Source: a virus. From it: a DNA stretch of 21,775 bases. The stretch spans positions 1-21,775 of IMG/VR virus record IMGVR_UViG_3300046754_000130; one strand, written 5' to 3'. Below are positions 6,362 through 13,293 of the stretch, piece by piece. Numbering within the stretch: position 1 is the stretch's first letter; every line of letters begins with the position of its first letter. Both the position numbers and the translations under genes were made by a program. Under the pieces are notes generated by a model. It worked only from the letters and a program-made list of their open reading frames with translations. It was not told the DNA's origin and ran no database searches.

Positions 6362-6777
6362 GCAAGAAAAAAGATAAGATAATAGATAAGCTAGCTGCTA
6401 GAGTTAGTGATTTGGAGGATGAGATTTCTCGTGACTTAGAACTCGTGGATATCAAGTATCTAGAGAGTGAGATTGCTAGATTAAAGCAAGAGGTACACGA
6501 GAGAGAGTTGGATAGAAGAAAGTTTCTCTGTATATTAGAAGATATGGATGACTTCTTGACAAGAAGTCTGATACCAAAACTTTTTATAAATAAACAAGCA
6601 TCCAAGCACTACGCTTTTGATAGACCGATTCAAGGATATGAAGAGCTAGCTGCAGACACGTTTATGATGAAAAAATGGGTGATTGATGGCAAAGAACCTA
6701 GACCTTATCAAGAGCGTCAAGGATACACTAAGATTAATGAGTACCCAGAGAAGGGTTCATACAAATGGGAGGAATAA
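6358..6777 (+). CDS. Hypothetical coiled-coil protein (139 aa)
   Basis: The start is GTG at 6358, which overlaps the methyltransferase TGA and lies 6 nt after a perfect AAGGAGG inside that gene; an in-frame upstream ATG at 6310 has no ribosome binding site. The N-terminal half (KKKDKIIDKLAARVSDLEDE to RLKQEVHERELDRRKF) has heptad-like Leu/Ile spacing and is probably a coiled coil. The C-terminal half (GYEELAADTFMMKKWVIDGK) is compact and mixed. No family is recognised. Overlap with the upstream stop implies translational coupling to the methyltransferase. Confidence 0.78.
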   Translation: MSKKKDKIIDKLAARVSDLEDEISRDLELVDIKYLESEIARLKQEVHERELDRRKFLCILEDMDDFLTRSLIPKLFINKQASKHYAFDRPIQGYEELAADTFMMKKWVIDGKEPRPYQERQGYTKINEYPEKGSYKWEE

Positions 6778-6780
6778 TAT

Positions 6781-6993
6781 ATGAGTAAAGAAAGACACAC
6801 GACTGTGGATTGTGTTGAGCACATCTACAAGTTGCAAGATAGAAACGATGAGCTGCGAGATACACTTGTGTTTGTATTAAGAACACTGGATGATAAGTTC
6901 TATCACGAGATACAAAACAAGGATACGCCAATAGGTGAGATCAGGCATCGTGTTGACCAGACGTTAAACTATCCGAGGTATGGTGATGTCTAA
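6781..6993 (+). CDS. Hypothetical small helical protein (70 aa)
   Basis: The ATG at 6781 follows GGGAGGAAT 3 nt after the previous stop. The protein (MSKERHTTVDCVEHIYKLQD...) is charged and helical, with no membrane segment and no known domain. It contains a GATCAGG site at 6939-6945, read as Ile-Arg. It belongs to the packed series of small genes from 6358 to 8239. Confidence 0.72.
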   Translation: MSKERHTTVDCVEHIYKLQDRNDELRDTLVFVLRTLDDKFYHEIQNKDTPIGEIRHRVDQTLNYPRYGDV

Positions 6994-7093
6994 GCGATAC
7001 ATTGGATGGAATCGTAGGATTAAGAAAAGAAAGTTAAGTCGAACACAACGTAGAAAAGATAGGAGGGATAATGAAAAAGTGGCAAGACGATGA
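6986..7093 (+). CDS. Tiny, very basic peptide (35 aa)
   Basis: An open frame from ATG 6986 to TGA 7091-7093 bridges two genes and overlaps both. The product starts MSKRYIGWNRRIKKRKLSRT and is about half Arg and Lys, which would suit nucleic acid binding. A GAGG lies 7 nt upstream of the ATG; in-frame ATG 6980 and GTG 6983 are alternative starts. The frame fills a gap that would otherwise hold no gene, but its second half also carries the ribosome binding site of the next gene, so it could be chance. I judge it slightly more likely real than not. Confidence 0.5.
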   Translation: MSKRYIGWNRRIKKRKLSRTQRRKDRRDNEKVARR

Positions 7094-7292
7094 AGTCAAG
7101 GTAGCATATGGGATACAGATAAACCCAAGCTACTTGGATGGTACTTATTCAAACGGTGGTAAGATAAAGGATAGGTACGGTAAGACTATGAACTACAGTG
7201 ATGTGGCCAGACTCAATAAATTTAGGAACGAGGCTAGAGCACAGTGGCGATTGGATAATGAAAATACCATAAAAGATAAGGAGGTCAAGTAA
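7071..7292 (+). CDS. Hypothetical small protein (73 aa)
   Basis: The ATG at 7071 is preceded by AGGAGGG with good spacing. The protein (MKKWQDDEVKVAYGIQINPS...) is rich in Tyr, Asn and Lys, soluble and unrecognised. Its stop TAA overlaps the ATG of the next gene (TAATG), which suggests translational coupling. Confidence 0.75.
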   Translation: MKKWQDDEVKVAYGIQINPSYLDGTYSNGGKIKDRYGKTMNYSDVARLNKFRNEARAQWRLDNENTIKDKEVK

Positions 7293-7531
7293 TGACAATG
7301 CGTGATTGGTCTGGAGATGCCACTAAAATCTTCAAAGGTAAGACAGTTAGGAAGATAGAATATCTAACGGATGATGAGATGAATCATATGGGATGGTACA
7401 GTAGAGCACCAGTCATAGTATTCACTGATGGGTCCTGGATAATAGCAAGCAGTGATGATGAGGGCAACGAGGCTGGTGCACTCTTTACATCTGCTCCGAA
7501 AATGAATGTGATACCAAAAAACGGGAGGTAG
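7292..7531 (+). CDS. Hypothetical small protein with an F-DGS / DDEGN segment (79 aa)
   Basis: The start is ATG 7292, overlapping the preceding TAA; ATG 7298 (MRDWSGD) is equally possible and about 6 nt further from the AAGGAGG at 7279-7285. The protein shows a two-layer pattern: a basic KGKTVRKIEYLTDDEMNHMG, then APVIVFTDGSWIIASSDDEG and GNEAGALFTSAPK. Small phage proteins with a similar 'F-DG--I---DDEGN--G' ending occur widely without a known function. It is part of the small-gene run. Confidence 0.78.
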   Translation: MTMRDWSGDATKIFKGKTVRKIEYLTDDEMNHMGWYSRAPVIVFTDGSWIIASSDDEGNEAGALFTSAPKMNVIPKNGR

Positions 7532-7532
7532 T

Positions 7533-7796
7533 ATGATTACATTTGATAGGTATGCATTAGAAGCAGTCATCGATGAAAGAATCGAGGATGCTTTTGATTT
7601 TGGCAGCGTATATGGTAAAGACTTATTTGATAAGGAAGGCAAGGTTGGATACCACAATACTGGATTCCAACCAGGACACCTGATCGATGTACTACAAAGC
7701 CAACAGAATCAGATAACAGAGCTTGAAGATAAGATAACTAATCTGTATAATGAGATTAATAATTTATATAAAACTAAGGAGGAAAGAAGTGAGTGA
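7533..7796 (+). CDS. Hypothetical protein with C-terminal coiled coil (87 aa)
   Basis: The ATG at 7533 follows GGGAGG. The N-terminal two thirds (MITFDRYALEAVIDERIEDA...) is mixed. The C-terminal third (QITELEDKITNLYNEINNLY) has clear heptad spacing of Ile/Leu and is very likely a coiled coil, so the protein probably forms dimers or trimers. No family is recognised. It contains a CCTGATC site at 7679-7685 (Leu-Ile) and overlaps the next gene by 8 nt. Confidence 0.75.
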   Translation: MITFDRYALEAVIDERIEDAFDFGSVYGKDLFDKEGKVGYHNTGFQPGHLIDVLQSQQNQITELEDKITNLYNEINNLYKTKEERSE

Positions 7797-8037
7797 AAAA
7801 ACTTTTGAAGTACACATACAGTCAACTGTATCGTATGACTTTAAGGTGGATATTGAAGCTGATGATATGGATGAAGCAGAAGCGATAGCCGATAGCGAAT
7901 ATTGGAATGACCAATACCACCAGGAAGCAAGGAATTCTCAACTGCACGATGAGTTTGAGATAGTGAGCGTCACTGAGATTGTACCGAAAGATGACAGTCT
8001 TGATGACGATGATGATTACCCACCAAGGGAGGATTAA
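7789..8037 (+). CDS. Hypothetical acidic protein (82 aa)
   Basis: The start is GTG 7789, 6 nt after a perfect AAGGAGG; the in-frame ATG further upstream (7750) has no such site. The protein is strongly acidic (DIEADDMDEAEAIADSEYW and a tail DDSLDDDDDYPPRED). The acidic tail could mimic DNA or bind a basic partner, as several phage inhibitors do, but no family is evident and this remains a guess. It overlaps the 87-aa gene by 8 nt. Confidence 0.72.
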   Translation: MSEKTFEVHIQSTVSYDFKVDIEADDMDEAEAIADSEYWNDQYHQEARNSQLHDEFEIVSVTEIVPKDDSLDDDDDYPPRED

Positions 8038-8038
8038 T

Positions 8039-8239
8039 ATGGGAGTATTTAAACAAATGATGATAGATAAAATGGATGAGCTGCACGGTGGTGACATAGA
8101 AGGACTCACCGAGCAAGACATCATTGATGCTATGGTCGATGAGTATATGCGTTCAGAGGAGTATCACAAGGAGCATATGGATCAGGAAAAAAAGATAGCA
8201 AATAGCTTGACAAGTTCTGATTCATCAGCTAAAATTTAA
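8039..8239 (+). CDS. Hypothetical small acidic protein (66 aa)
   Basis: The start is ATG 8039, placed 6 nt after AAGGGAGG; an in-frame upstream ATG at 7979 lacks a ribosome binding site. The protein (MGVFKQMMIDKMDELHGGDI...) is Met-, Asp- and Glu-rich, helical and unrecognised. Its last 30 nt contain the promoter at 8207-8235 that drives the replication genes, and a GATCAGG site lies at 8180-8186. It is the last gene of the small-gene run. Confidence 0.72.
   Translation: MGVFKQMMIDKMDELHGGDIEGLTEQDIIDAMVDEYMRSEEYHKEHMDQEKKIANSLTSSDSSAKI
8207..8235 (+). promoter_or_regulatory. Near-consensus sigma-70 promoter for the replication genes
   Basis: TTGACA (8207-8212), a 17-nt spacer, and TAAAAT (8230-8235) form a strong promoter inside the 3' end of the 66-aa gene. 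Transcription would start near 8242 and give a leader of about 216 nt before the SSB start at 8458, containing the folded region described next. Confidence 0.78.
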
Positions 8240-8270
8240 TTACTTTATATCTCCTAAATATAAAAGTACA

Positions 8271-8428
8271 AACTAAGACAGTCTAGGGATGAGTTGTAAT
8301 AATCATTATGACAACACTAACCTAGACAGTCTTAGTTATCTTAGTCTTACTAAGAGTACACTGGTTTTCCTTCCTTATTTTCCAGTGTACCCTTAGTAGG
8401 ATTGCCTACTAGTGAGGACCTACGGGTC
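8271..8428 (+). promoter_or_regulatory. Highly structured leader: tandem long hairpins with competing pairings
   Basis: Stem 1 pairs 8271-8287 with 8321-8337 (17 positions, one A-A mismatch) and encloses a smaller hairpin GTTGT/ACAAC. Stem 2 pairs 8346-8364 with 8382-8400 (19 positions, two mismatches) around a T-rich 17-nt loop. AGTAGG (8395-8400) can instead pair with CCTACT (8405-8410), which would open the foot of stem 2. ACTAAG (8272, 8349) and CTTAGT (8331, 8340, 8392) occur repeatedly and allow alternative folds. A short GACC/GGTC hairpin (8417-8428) precedes the ribosome binding site at 8444-8449. The stretch 8240-8457 has no gene. It may be a regulatory 5' leader, a small structured RNA, or an origin. 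Confidence 0.7.
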
Positions 8429-8457
8429 ATAATGTTAATGATAGAGGAGTTAAATAT

Positions 8458-8841
8458 ATGAGTGCTTTAAGTTTAGCTGGAAAGGTGGTATTCAACCACG
8501 TTACAAAGCCCGATGTTTACGAGGGTGTAGAGAAATATTCTTTGACAGTTGCATTGGATAAGGATAGTGCGAAACTTGCTGAGTTAGCTGGACTCAAGAC
8601 TAACGATTACGAAGGTGCTAAACAGATTACCTGTAAACGTAAGATTGATTTCGGTGCACCTAAAGTTTACAACAAGGACAAGGATGAGGTAGGTGTTAGT
8701 CACTTATCATTATTCGGTGACGATATTGTAATGAAGGTGAAGCCTGGTAAGGGGAAATGGAATGCGTTTGCTTATTTGGAGGCGGTTCGAGTTGAAGAGA
8801 AGGCAGCGGGTGTTGAAGACATCGACCAGTCTGACTTCTAA
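8458..8841 (+). CDS. ssb: Single-stranded DNA-binding protein, T7 gp2.5-like
   Basis: The 127-aa protein begins MSALSLAGKVVFNHVTKPD and has a beta-rich body. It ends in an acidic tail with a final phenylalanine, GVEDIDQSDF. Acidic tails ending in Phe are the hallmark of T7 gp2.5-type proteins, where the tail contacts the polymerase and helicase. The protein would coat single-stranded DNA at the fork. The ATG at 8458 has GAGGAG 8 nt upstream. It lies directly upstream of primase-helicase and polymerase, as a replication partner should, behind its own promoter and a structured leader, and a terminator follows it. It is shorter than T7 gp2.5 (232 aa), so the family call rests on tail plus context. 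Confidence 0.82.
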   Translation: MSALSLAGKVVFNHVTKPDVYEGVEKYSLTVALDKDSAKLAELAGLKTNDYEGAKQITCKRKIDFGAPKVYNKDKDEVGVSHLSLFGDDIVMKVKPGKGKWNAFAYLEAVRVEEKAAGVEDIDQSDF

Positions 8842-8864
8842 CTAACGACAGGCAATGTTAGTGG

Positions 8865-8892
8865 GGCAGCTACGAGGGTGGCTGCCTTTTTT
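8865..8892 (+). terminator. Intrinsic terminator between SSB and primase-helicase
   Basis: GGCAGC (8865-8870) pairs with GCTGCC (8881-8886), followed by six T (8887-8892). It would release part of the SSB transcript and leave less for primase-helicase and polymerase, giving more SSB than enzymes. It also overlaps the spurious ATG at 8855, which argues for the later start at 8912. Confidence 0.85.
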
Positions 8893-8911
8893 ATTTAAAA
8901 TGGGAGGAGAT

Positions 8912-10561
8912 ATGAGTAAAGGTAACATACTTTTAAGGAAAGAACAGTGTCCGACTTGTGCATCAAGAGGCAAGGACACAAGTAAGGATAACTTGGCTGT
9001 CTATTCTGATGGTCAGACCCACTGTTTTTCTTGCGGTACTCACAAAGGAGGAGGCAAGGAGGCACTAGGTGGGGTAAAAGTAAAAGGGATAGATGATAGC
9101 TGGCTTGCAGACTATCGAGGTGAGTTCTTTAGCTTGCCTGATCGTAAGCTAAGAGCTGAGACACTAGAGAAGTTTAAAGTCAAGGCAGAGAAAGACAAGG
9201 AAGGTAACATAATTAAGCATCACTACCCATTCCACAACAGTAAAGGTGAGATGGTAGGGATGAAGACAAGGATAGTACAGAGCAAGAAGTTCTTTGGCAG
9301 TGGTGACACTGGAAAGACTAACGCTTTGTTTGGTCAGAATTTATTTGCCCCAGGCGGTAAGTACATAACCGTATGTGAGGGTGAGTTAGATGCGATGGCA
9401 GCATATGAGATGCTCGGCTCTAAGTGGTCGTGTGTCAGTGTAACCAACGGTGCTAACTGCATAGATAATATCAAAGCTAATATGCAATACCTCGATTCTT
9501 TCGAGACAGTTGTCATCGCCTTTGATAATGATGAAGCGGGCAGAGATGCAGCGAAGATGATTGCACCTATACTTGGGCCTAACAAATGCAAGATAGTTAC
9601 ATTCGCGAAGCATAAGGATGCTTGTGATTACCTAATCAATAATGATGGTAAAGAATTTATGCACGAGTGGTGGGAAGCAAAGCCATACACCGTGTCTGGT
9701 GTTGCTAGTCTGGAGGATATGCGTAATGCTATGCTCCAATACAGAGACACCGAGCTGATACCTTTGCCCGATTCGTTTGGTAATCTAAATGAGATGATGC
9801 GTGGTGGTGTCGCTCGTGGTGAGCTGGTCTCTATCATTGCACATACATCTATAGGTAAGACAACAATACTCAATGAGTTAATCTACCATTTCTCTACCAA
9901 TACAAATGAGAAGATAGGTTGCTTTATGGTTGAGGATAATATAGATGAGACGATCAGGAAAGTTGTCAGCGTGCACACTGGTGAGAATATGCAGTTGACT
10001 AAGCCTAACGATTTGAATGTTGATAGGATTATGGATGATGCTATTGACATAGGCTTTGCGTCTAAGATACAGCTACACGATGATGGTGGTGGTAGCATAG
10101 ACCTTGAAGAAATGTTTAGTAAGATTAGATATTTTATTAAGGGACTGGGTTGTTCTGTTATACTGGTTGACCCACTCCATACAGCTATTAAGAATTTATC
10201 TAATGAGAACATCGAGGAAGTAATGGATAGATTCATCAAGTTATGTAAAGAGACCAAGGCCACTGTGATACTGAGCACACATACAAGGAAGCCCGATGAT
10301 GGCAGCCACCCACATAAGATTAGTGAGTATGATGTTAAAGGTAGTGGTGCTATACCACAAGCGTGCCACACCAATATACTATTCTCAAGGGACAAGCTGG
10401 CCGAGGATGACTACGAGAGAAATGCAACCCGCATTCGTGTGCCCAAGATGAGAAGAACTGGTCAGACTGGTGAGGCTGGATGGGCATACTTCAATGGCAA
10501 GACTGGAAGATTAGAGAAGGGGCACGCACCACACACTGGAGATGATGATGCGGACTTTTAG
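8912..10561 (+). CDS. DNA primase-helicase, T7 gp4-like
   Basis: This fused enzyme unwinds the fork and makes RNA primers. From ATG 8912 (GGGAGGAG upstream) it has 549 aa, close to T7 gp4 (566 aa). The N terminus has a zinc ribbon with C13-x2-C16 and C38-x2-C41. The TOPRIM primase core has ITVCEGELDAMAAYEML (E156) and VVIAFDNDEAGRDAA (D205, D207). The RecA-like helicase domain has Walker A AHTSIGKT (310-317, an Ala start as in DnaB), Walker B CSVILVDPLH, and VILSTHTRKP followed by an arginine-rich KMRRTGQTGEAGWAYF. The upstream in-frame ATG at 8855 is rejected because it lies before the terminator. Its end overlaps the polymerase start by 20 nt. It contains sites at 9137-9143 and 9952-9958 of the GATC motif. 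Confidence 0.96.
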   Translation: MSKGNILLRKEQCPTCASRGKDTSKDNLAVYSDGQTHCFSCGTHKGGGKEALGGVKVKGIDDSWLADYRGEFFSLPDRKLRAETLEKFKVKAEKDKEGNIIKHHYPFHNSKGEMVGMKTRIVQSKKFFGSGDTGKTNALFGQNLFAPGGKYITVCEGELDAMAAYEMLGSKWSCVSVTNGANCIDNIKANMQYLDSFETVVIAFDNDEAGRDAAKMIAPILGPNKCKIVTFAKHKDACDYLINNDGKEFMHEWWEAKPYTVSGVASLEDMRNAMLQYRDTELIPLPDSFGNLNEMMRGGVARGELVSIIAHTSIGKTTILNELIYHFSTNTNEKIGCFMVEDNIDETIRKVVSVHTGENMQLTKPNDLNVDRIMDDAIDIGFASKIQLHDDGGGSIDLEEMFSKIRYFIKGLGCSVILVDPLHTAIKNLSNENIEEVMDRFIKLCKETKATVILSTHTRKPDDGSHPHKISEYDVKGSGAIPQACHTNILFSRDKLAEDDYERNATRIRVPKMRRTGQTGEAGWAYFNGKTGRLEKGHAPHTGDDDADF

Positions 10562-12272
10562 TTGTGACATAGAAACGGATGGCATAGACGCTACTGTTGT
10601 ATGGTGTGTTGTTGTCCACAATATAGAAACAGACCAAGCTATAACCTTTGCTGGTGACTGCTTGAATCTATTTAAACCTTGGCTTGAGTCAGAGGTAGAC
10701 TGCCTGATCTTTCATAATGGAATAGCATTTGATGTTCCAGTGTTAAAGAGATTGCTTGACATAGATTTTAGTGGCATCCAGATAGAGGACACGATGGTGA
10801 TGAGCCAGTTATACAAACCTAGGCTAGACGGTGGTCATTCACTTGCAGCCTGGGGAGATAGGCTTGGGTTTGAGAAGGGAGACCACAGTGACTGGTCCAA
10901 GATGTCAGATGAGATGTTGGAGTATTGCATTAGAGATACCAAGGTTACTACTAAGGTATACAAGTATCTGCTGTCCAGTGACTTGAGCCAGGATGCTAAA
11001 GACTTGGAGTATGAAACCAAGAAACATTGCTCACTGCAAGAGAGAACTGGATGGTTCTTTGATATTAAAGGTGCTATAGATTTATTAGTTGACATCAATG
11101 ATGACTTGAGACTTGCAGAGGAGGAGGTACATAAGACTTTTGTACCACTACCAGTGTGGCAGAGCAAGACACCAGTCAAGAATAGATTTACCAAGGGAGG
11201 ACAGAGAACTAAGCACTATCAAACAGAGGTAGACTTGCAGTGTCATACTAATGATGATGGTGACTATGGATACTGGACTTATCCAGAACTAAATCTGGGC
11301 AGTAGACAGCAAGTAGGCAGACACCTTATGCACTATGGATGGAAGCCTTCTGTATTTACTGAGACTGGACTACCAAAGGTTGATGAGTCAACACTCAAAG
11401 ATGTGGACATACCCGAAGCTAAGATTATAGCTAGGTATCTTATGCTGCAGAAAAGGCAGAGCCAAGTTAGTAGTTGGGTTGATGAGTACAACTACGATAC
11501 TAGAAGAATACACAGCAGAGTCCACACTATGGGCACTGTCACACACCGTATGTCTAGCAGTAACCCTAACTTACAGCAAGTAACTGCAAGCAACAAGGAG
11601 TATGGTGAGCGGATGCGTGGCTTGTTTACTGTTCCAGATGACAAGGTAATTGTTGGAGCTGATTTATCTGGACTTGAGCTTAGATGTTTAGCACATTATA
11701 TGAAAGACCCAGGGTATACTGAAGAGATATTAAGTGGTGACATACACACAGCTAACCAAAAGGCTGCGGGTCTGAGCACCAGAGATGAGTCAAAGCGTTT
11801 CATCTATGCCTACCTATATGGTGGCGGTGATGAGTTGATAGGGAAGATATGTGGTGGTGGTATGAAGTTAGGCAGAAAGATTAAACAGCAGTTCTTATCT
11901 AACACCCCAGCGTTGGCTGTGCTTAGAAAGAAGATAGAGCACGCGTCAAAGAAGGGCTGGATCAGGACACTTGATGGTCGTAGAGTCTATGTTCGTAGCC
12001 CACACTCAGCACTTAACTTCTTATTACAAAGTGCTGGCTCTATCATAGCTAAGAGAGCTTGGGTTATCTTCCATTCATTAGCACAGCAGTTTGATTACAA
12101 ACAGCTGGGTGTGATACACGATGAGATACAGATAGAGTGTGACCCTATGGATGCAGAGGTTATTGGCAAGCTAGTTGTCCAGGCTATGGAAGAGACAACA
12201 GAATACTACAAACTAAACTGTCCAATTACTGGCGAGTACAAGGTTGGAAAGAGCTGGAATGAAACACACTAA
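10542..12272 (+). CDS. Family A DNA polymerase with proofreading exonuclease
   Basis: This replicative polymerase of 576 aa resembles T7 gp5. The 3'-5' exonuclease has DIETDG (D9, E11), FHNGIAFDVPVLKRL (D64) and EYCIRDTKVT (D132). The polymerase core has motif A VGADLSGLELR (D374), motif B RDESKRFIYAYLYGGG (R414, K418, Y422) and motif C VIHDEIQIE (H526-D527-E528). Y422 is the position equivalent to E. coli F762 and T7 Y526; tyrosine there is associated with low dideoxynucleotide discrimination. ATG codons at 10542, 10545 and 10548 are all possible; GGAG at 10538-10541 gives the best spacing to 10548. It overlaps primase-helicase, so synthesis is coupled. Copy 3 of the 19-nt palindrome begins 1 nt after its stop. 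Confidence 0.96.
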   Translation: MMMRTFSCDIETDGIDATVVWCVVVHNIETDQAITFAGDCLNLFKPWLESEVDCLIFHNGIAFDVPVLKRLLDIDFSGIQIEDTMVMSQLYKPRLDGGHSLAAWGDRLGFEKGDHSDWSKMSDEMLEYCIRDTKVTTKVYKYLLSSDLSQDAKDLEYETKKHCSLQERTGWFFDIKGAIDLLVDINDDLRLAEEEVHKTFVPLPVWQSKTPVKNRFTKGGQRTKHYQTEVDLQCHTNDDGDYGYWTYPELNLGSRQQVGRHLMHYGWKPSVFTETGLPKVDESTLKDVDIPEAKIIARYLMLQKRQSQVSSWVDEYNYDTRRIHSRVHTMGTVTHRMSSSNPNLQQVTASNKEYGERMRGLFTVPDDKVIVGADLSGLELRCLAHYMKDPGYTEEILSGDIHTANQKAAGLSTRDESKRFIYAYLYGGGDELIGKICGGGMKLGRKIKQQFLSNTPALAVLRKKIEHASKKGWIRTLDGRRVYVRSPHSALNFLLQSAGSIIAKRAWVIFHSLAQQFDYKQLGVIHDEIQIECDPMDAEVIGKLVVQAMEETTEYYKLNCPITGEYKVGKSWNETH

Positions 12273-12273
12273 A

Positions 12274-12292
12274 CTCGGAATAATTCCGAAAA
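12274..12292 (+). repeat. 19-nt near-palindrome, copy 3 (inverted)
   Basis: CTCGGAATAATTCCGAAAA is the exact reverse complement of copies 1 and 2. It fills much of the 47-nt gap between the polymerase stop and the exonuclease start. As RNA it would form a short hairpin ending in AAAA, so it is not a classical terminator. Confidence 0.78.
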
Positions 12293-12319
12293 CATATTTT
12301 AATAAGAGAGGAGTAGACG

Positions 12320-13126
12320 ATGAAGTCTATAGATACAGTAGTACAAGACGTATATGATTTGATGCAGTCAAAGAAATATGCTGGAGACTTAAGCTCGATA
12401 GCTATGCAAGCTGGTCGAGAGGTAGAGGAGGCAATCAAAGAAGCCTTCTCACCAAGAGAAGACAATCGCGGTTTGCGGATGTCAGCCCTAGGCAGATGTG
12501 AAAGGGCACAGTGGTACAACTACCACGGTTACAAACAAGAAGAGATAAGCGGTGAGGTTTACCTTACCTTCTTGCAAGGTCACATACTAGAAGCAGTCCT
12601 GATCGCTTTGCTTAAGCTGTCTGGACACACAGTAGAAGACCAGCAGAAGAAGCATACCTTGGAAGGTGTCAACGGTAGCCAGGATTGTACAATTGATGGT
12701 GAGCTAGTGGATATTAAGACAGCAAGTGCTTGGTCCTGGGACAATAAGTTTCAAGAGACTGGGCTCACTGATGATACCTTTGGCTACATCAAACAGCTAT
12801 CTGCCTACGGTAAAGCAGACAAGAGAAAGAAAGGATACTTCCTAGCTTTCAATAAGAACAAGTCAACACTTAAGCTGTGTGAACAACCATTGGAACAAGA
12901 CATAGATACATTTGTTGTTGACTTAAAAGCCAAGATGGAATCAGACACACCACCTATGCGGTTAGCTAACGCTACAACTTGGAACAAAGCCAAGACAGAA
13001 GAGAAGCTATGTATGACGTGTGCATTCTGTGGGTTCAAGGAAGATTGCTTTGGTAGTCTGGAAGCAAGACCTATTCCATCTGGTAAGATAACTAACTATT
13101 ATGTTACTAGTGGAGCTGACTTTTGA
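12320..13126 (+). CDS. Cas4/RecB-like PD-(D/E)XK exonuclease with a Cys cluster
   Basis: A probable 5'-3' or single-strand exonuclease for replication and recombination, 268 aa. The core runs GRCERAQWYN (C60), GHILEAVLIAL (E91), then TIDGELVDIKTAS (D126, D131-x-K133), the PD-(D/E)XK signature. The C terminus has CMTCAFCGFKEDCFG (C231, C234, C237, C243). One cysteine before and several after the nuclease core match the Fe-S arrangement of Cas4 and AddB, so a 4Fe-4S cluster is likely. It occupies the place next to polymerase where T7 keeps its gp6 exonuclease. The ATG at 12320 has GAGAGGAG upstream. A CCTGATC site lies at 12598-12604 (Leu-Ile). Confidence 0.87.
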   Translation: MKSIDTVVQDVYDLMQSKKYAGDLSSIAMQAGREVEEAIKEAFSPREDNRGLRMSALGRCERAQWYNYHGYKQEEISGEVYLTFLQGHILEAVLIALLKLSGHTVEDQQKKHTLEGVNGSQDCTIDGELVDIKTASAWSWDNKFQETGLTDDTFGYIKQLSAYGKADKRKKGYFLAFNKNKSTLKLCEQPLEQDIDTFVVDLKAKMESDTPPMRLANATTWNKAKTEEKLCMTCAFCGFKEDCFGSLEARPIPSGKITNYYVTSGADF

Positions 13127-13293
13127 TAACAAAACAATTACCAGAGTTAAAGGCATACATCTCTGCAACGTATGATGTGTGTCTAATCTGTGATGAACTA
13201 GAGATTGAACCCGAAGAACTATTAGATGCTTTTGAAAAGAGACTAATAGAAAAGCAAGATAGATTTTTGGAGGAATTTGAGGAGAGTTATTAG
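13123..13293 (+). CDS. Hypothetical acidic protein with TTG start (56 aa)
   Basis: A short gene starts at TTG 13123, overlapping the exonuclease TGA, with GGAG (13112-13115) 7 nt upstream. An in-frame stop at 13117-13119 rules out any earlier start. It ends at TAG 13291-13293, which overlaps the GTG of the next gene. The protein (TKQLPELKAYISATYDVCLI..., then a Glu-rich helical tail) is acidic and has a Cys-x2-Cys pair (CLIC). The tight overlaps at both ends and the ribosome binding site support a real gene. The LEIEPEELLDAF segment looks like a small helix-turn-helix, but I cannot name a family. Confidence 0.68.
   Translation: MITKQLPELKAYISATYDVCLICDELEIEPEELLDAFEKRLIEKQDRFLEEFEESY

Noticed and set aside
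6986-7093. Treating the 35-aa basic frame as non-coding
   Set aside because: Kept at low confidence instead, because it has a ribosome binding site, fills a gap and has a strikingly basic composition.
8855-8911. Upstream in-frame start that would lengthen the primase-helicase by 19 residues
   Set aside because: It would place an intrinsic terminator inside the gene; the ATG at 8912 has GGGAGGAG and gives the expected MSKGN start before the zinc motif.
9883-10395. 170-codon minus-strand open frame
   Set aside because: It is a shadow of the helicase domain of the primase-helicase; the sense strand carries all known motifs.
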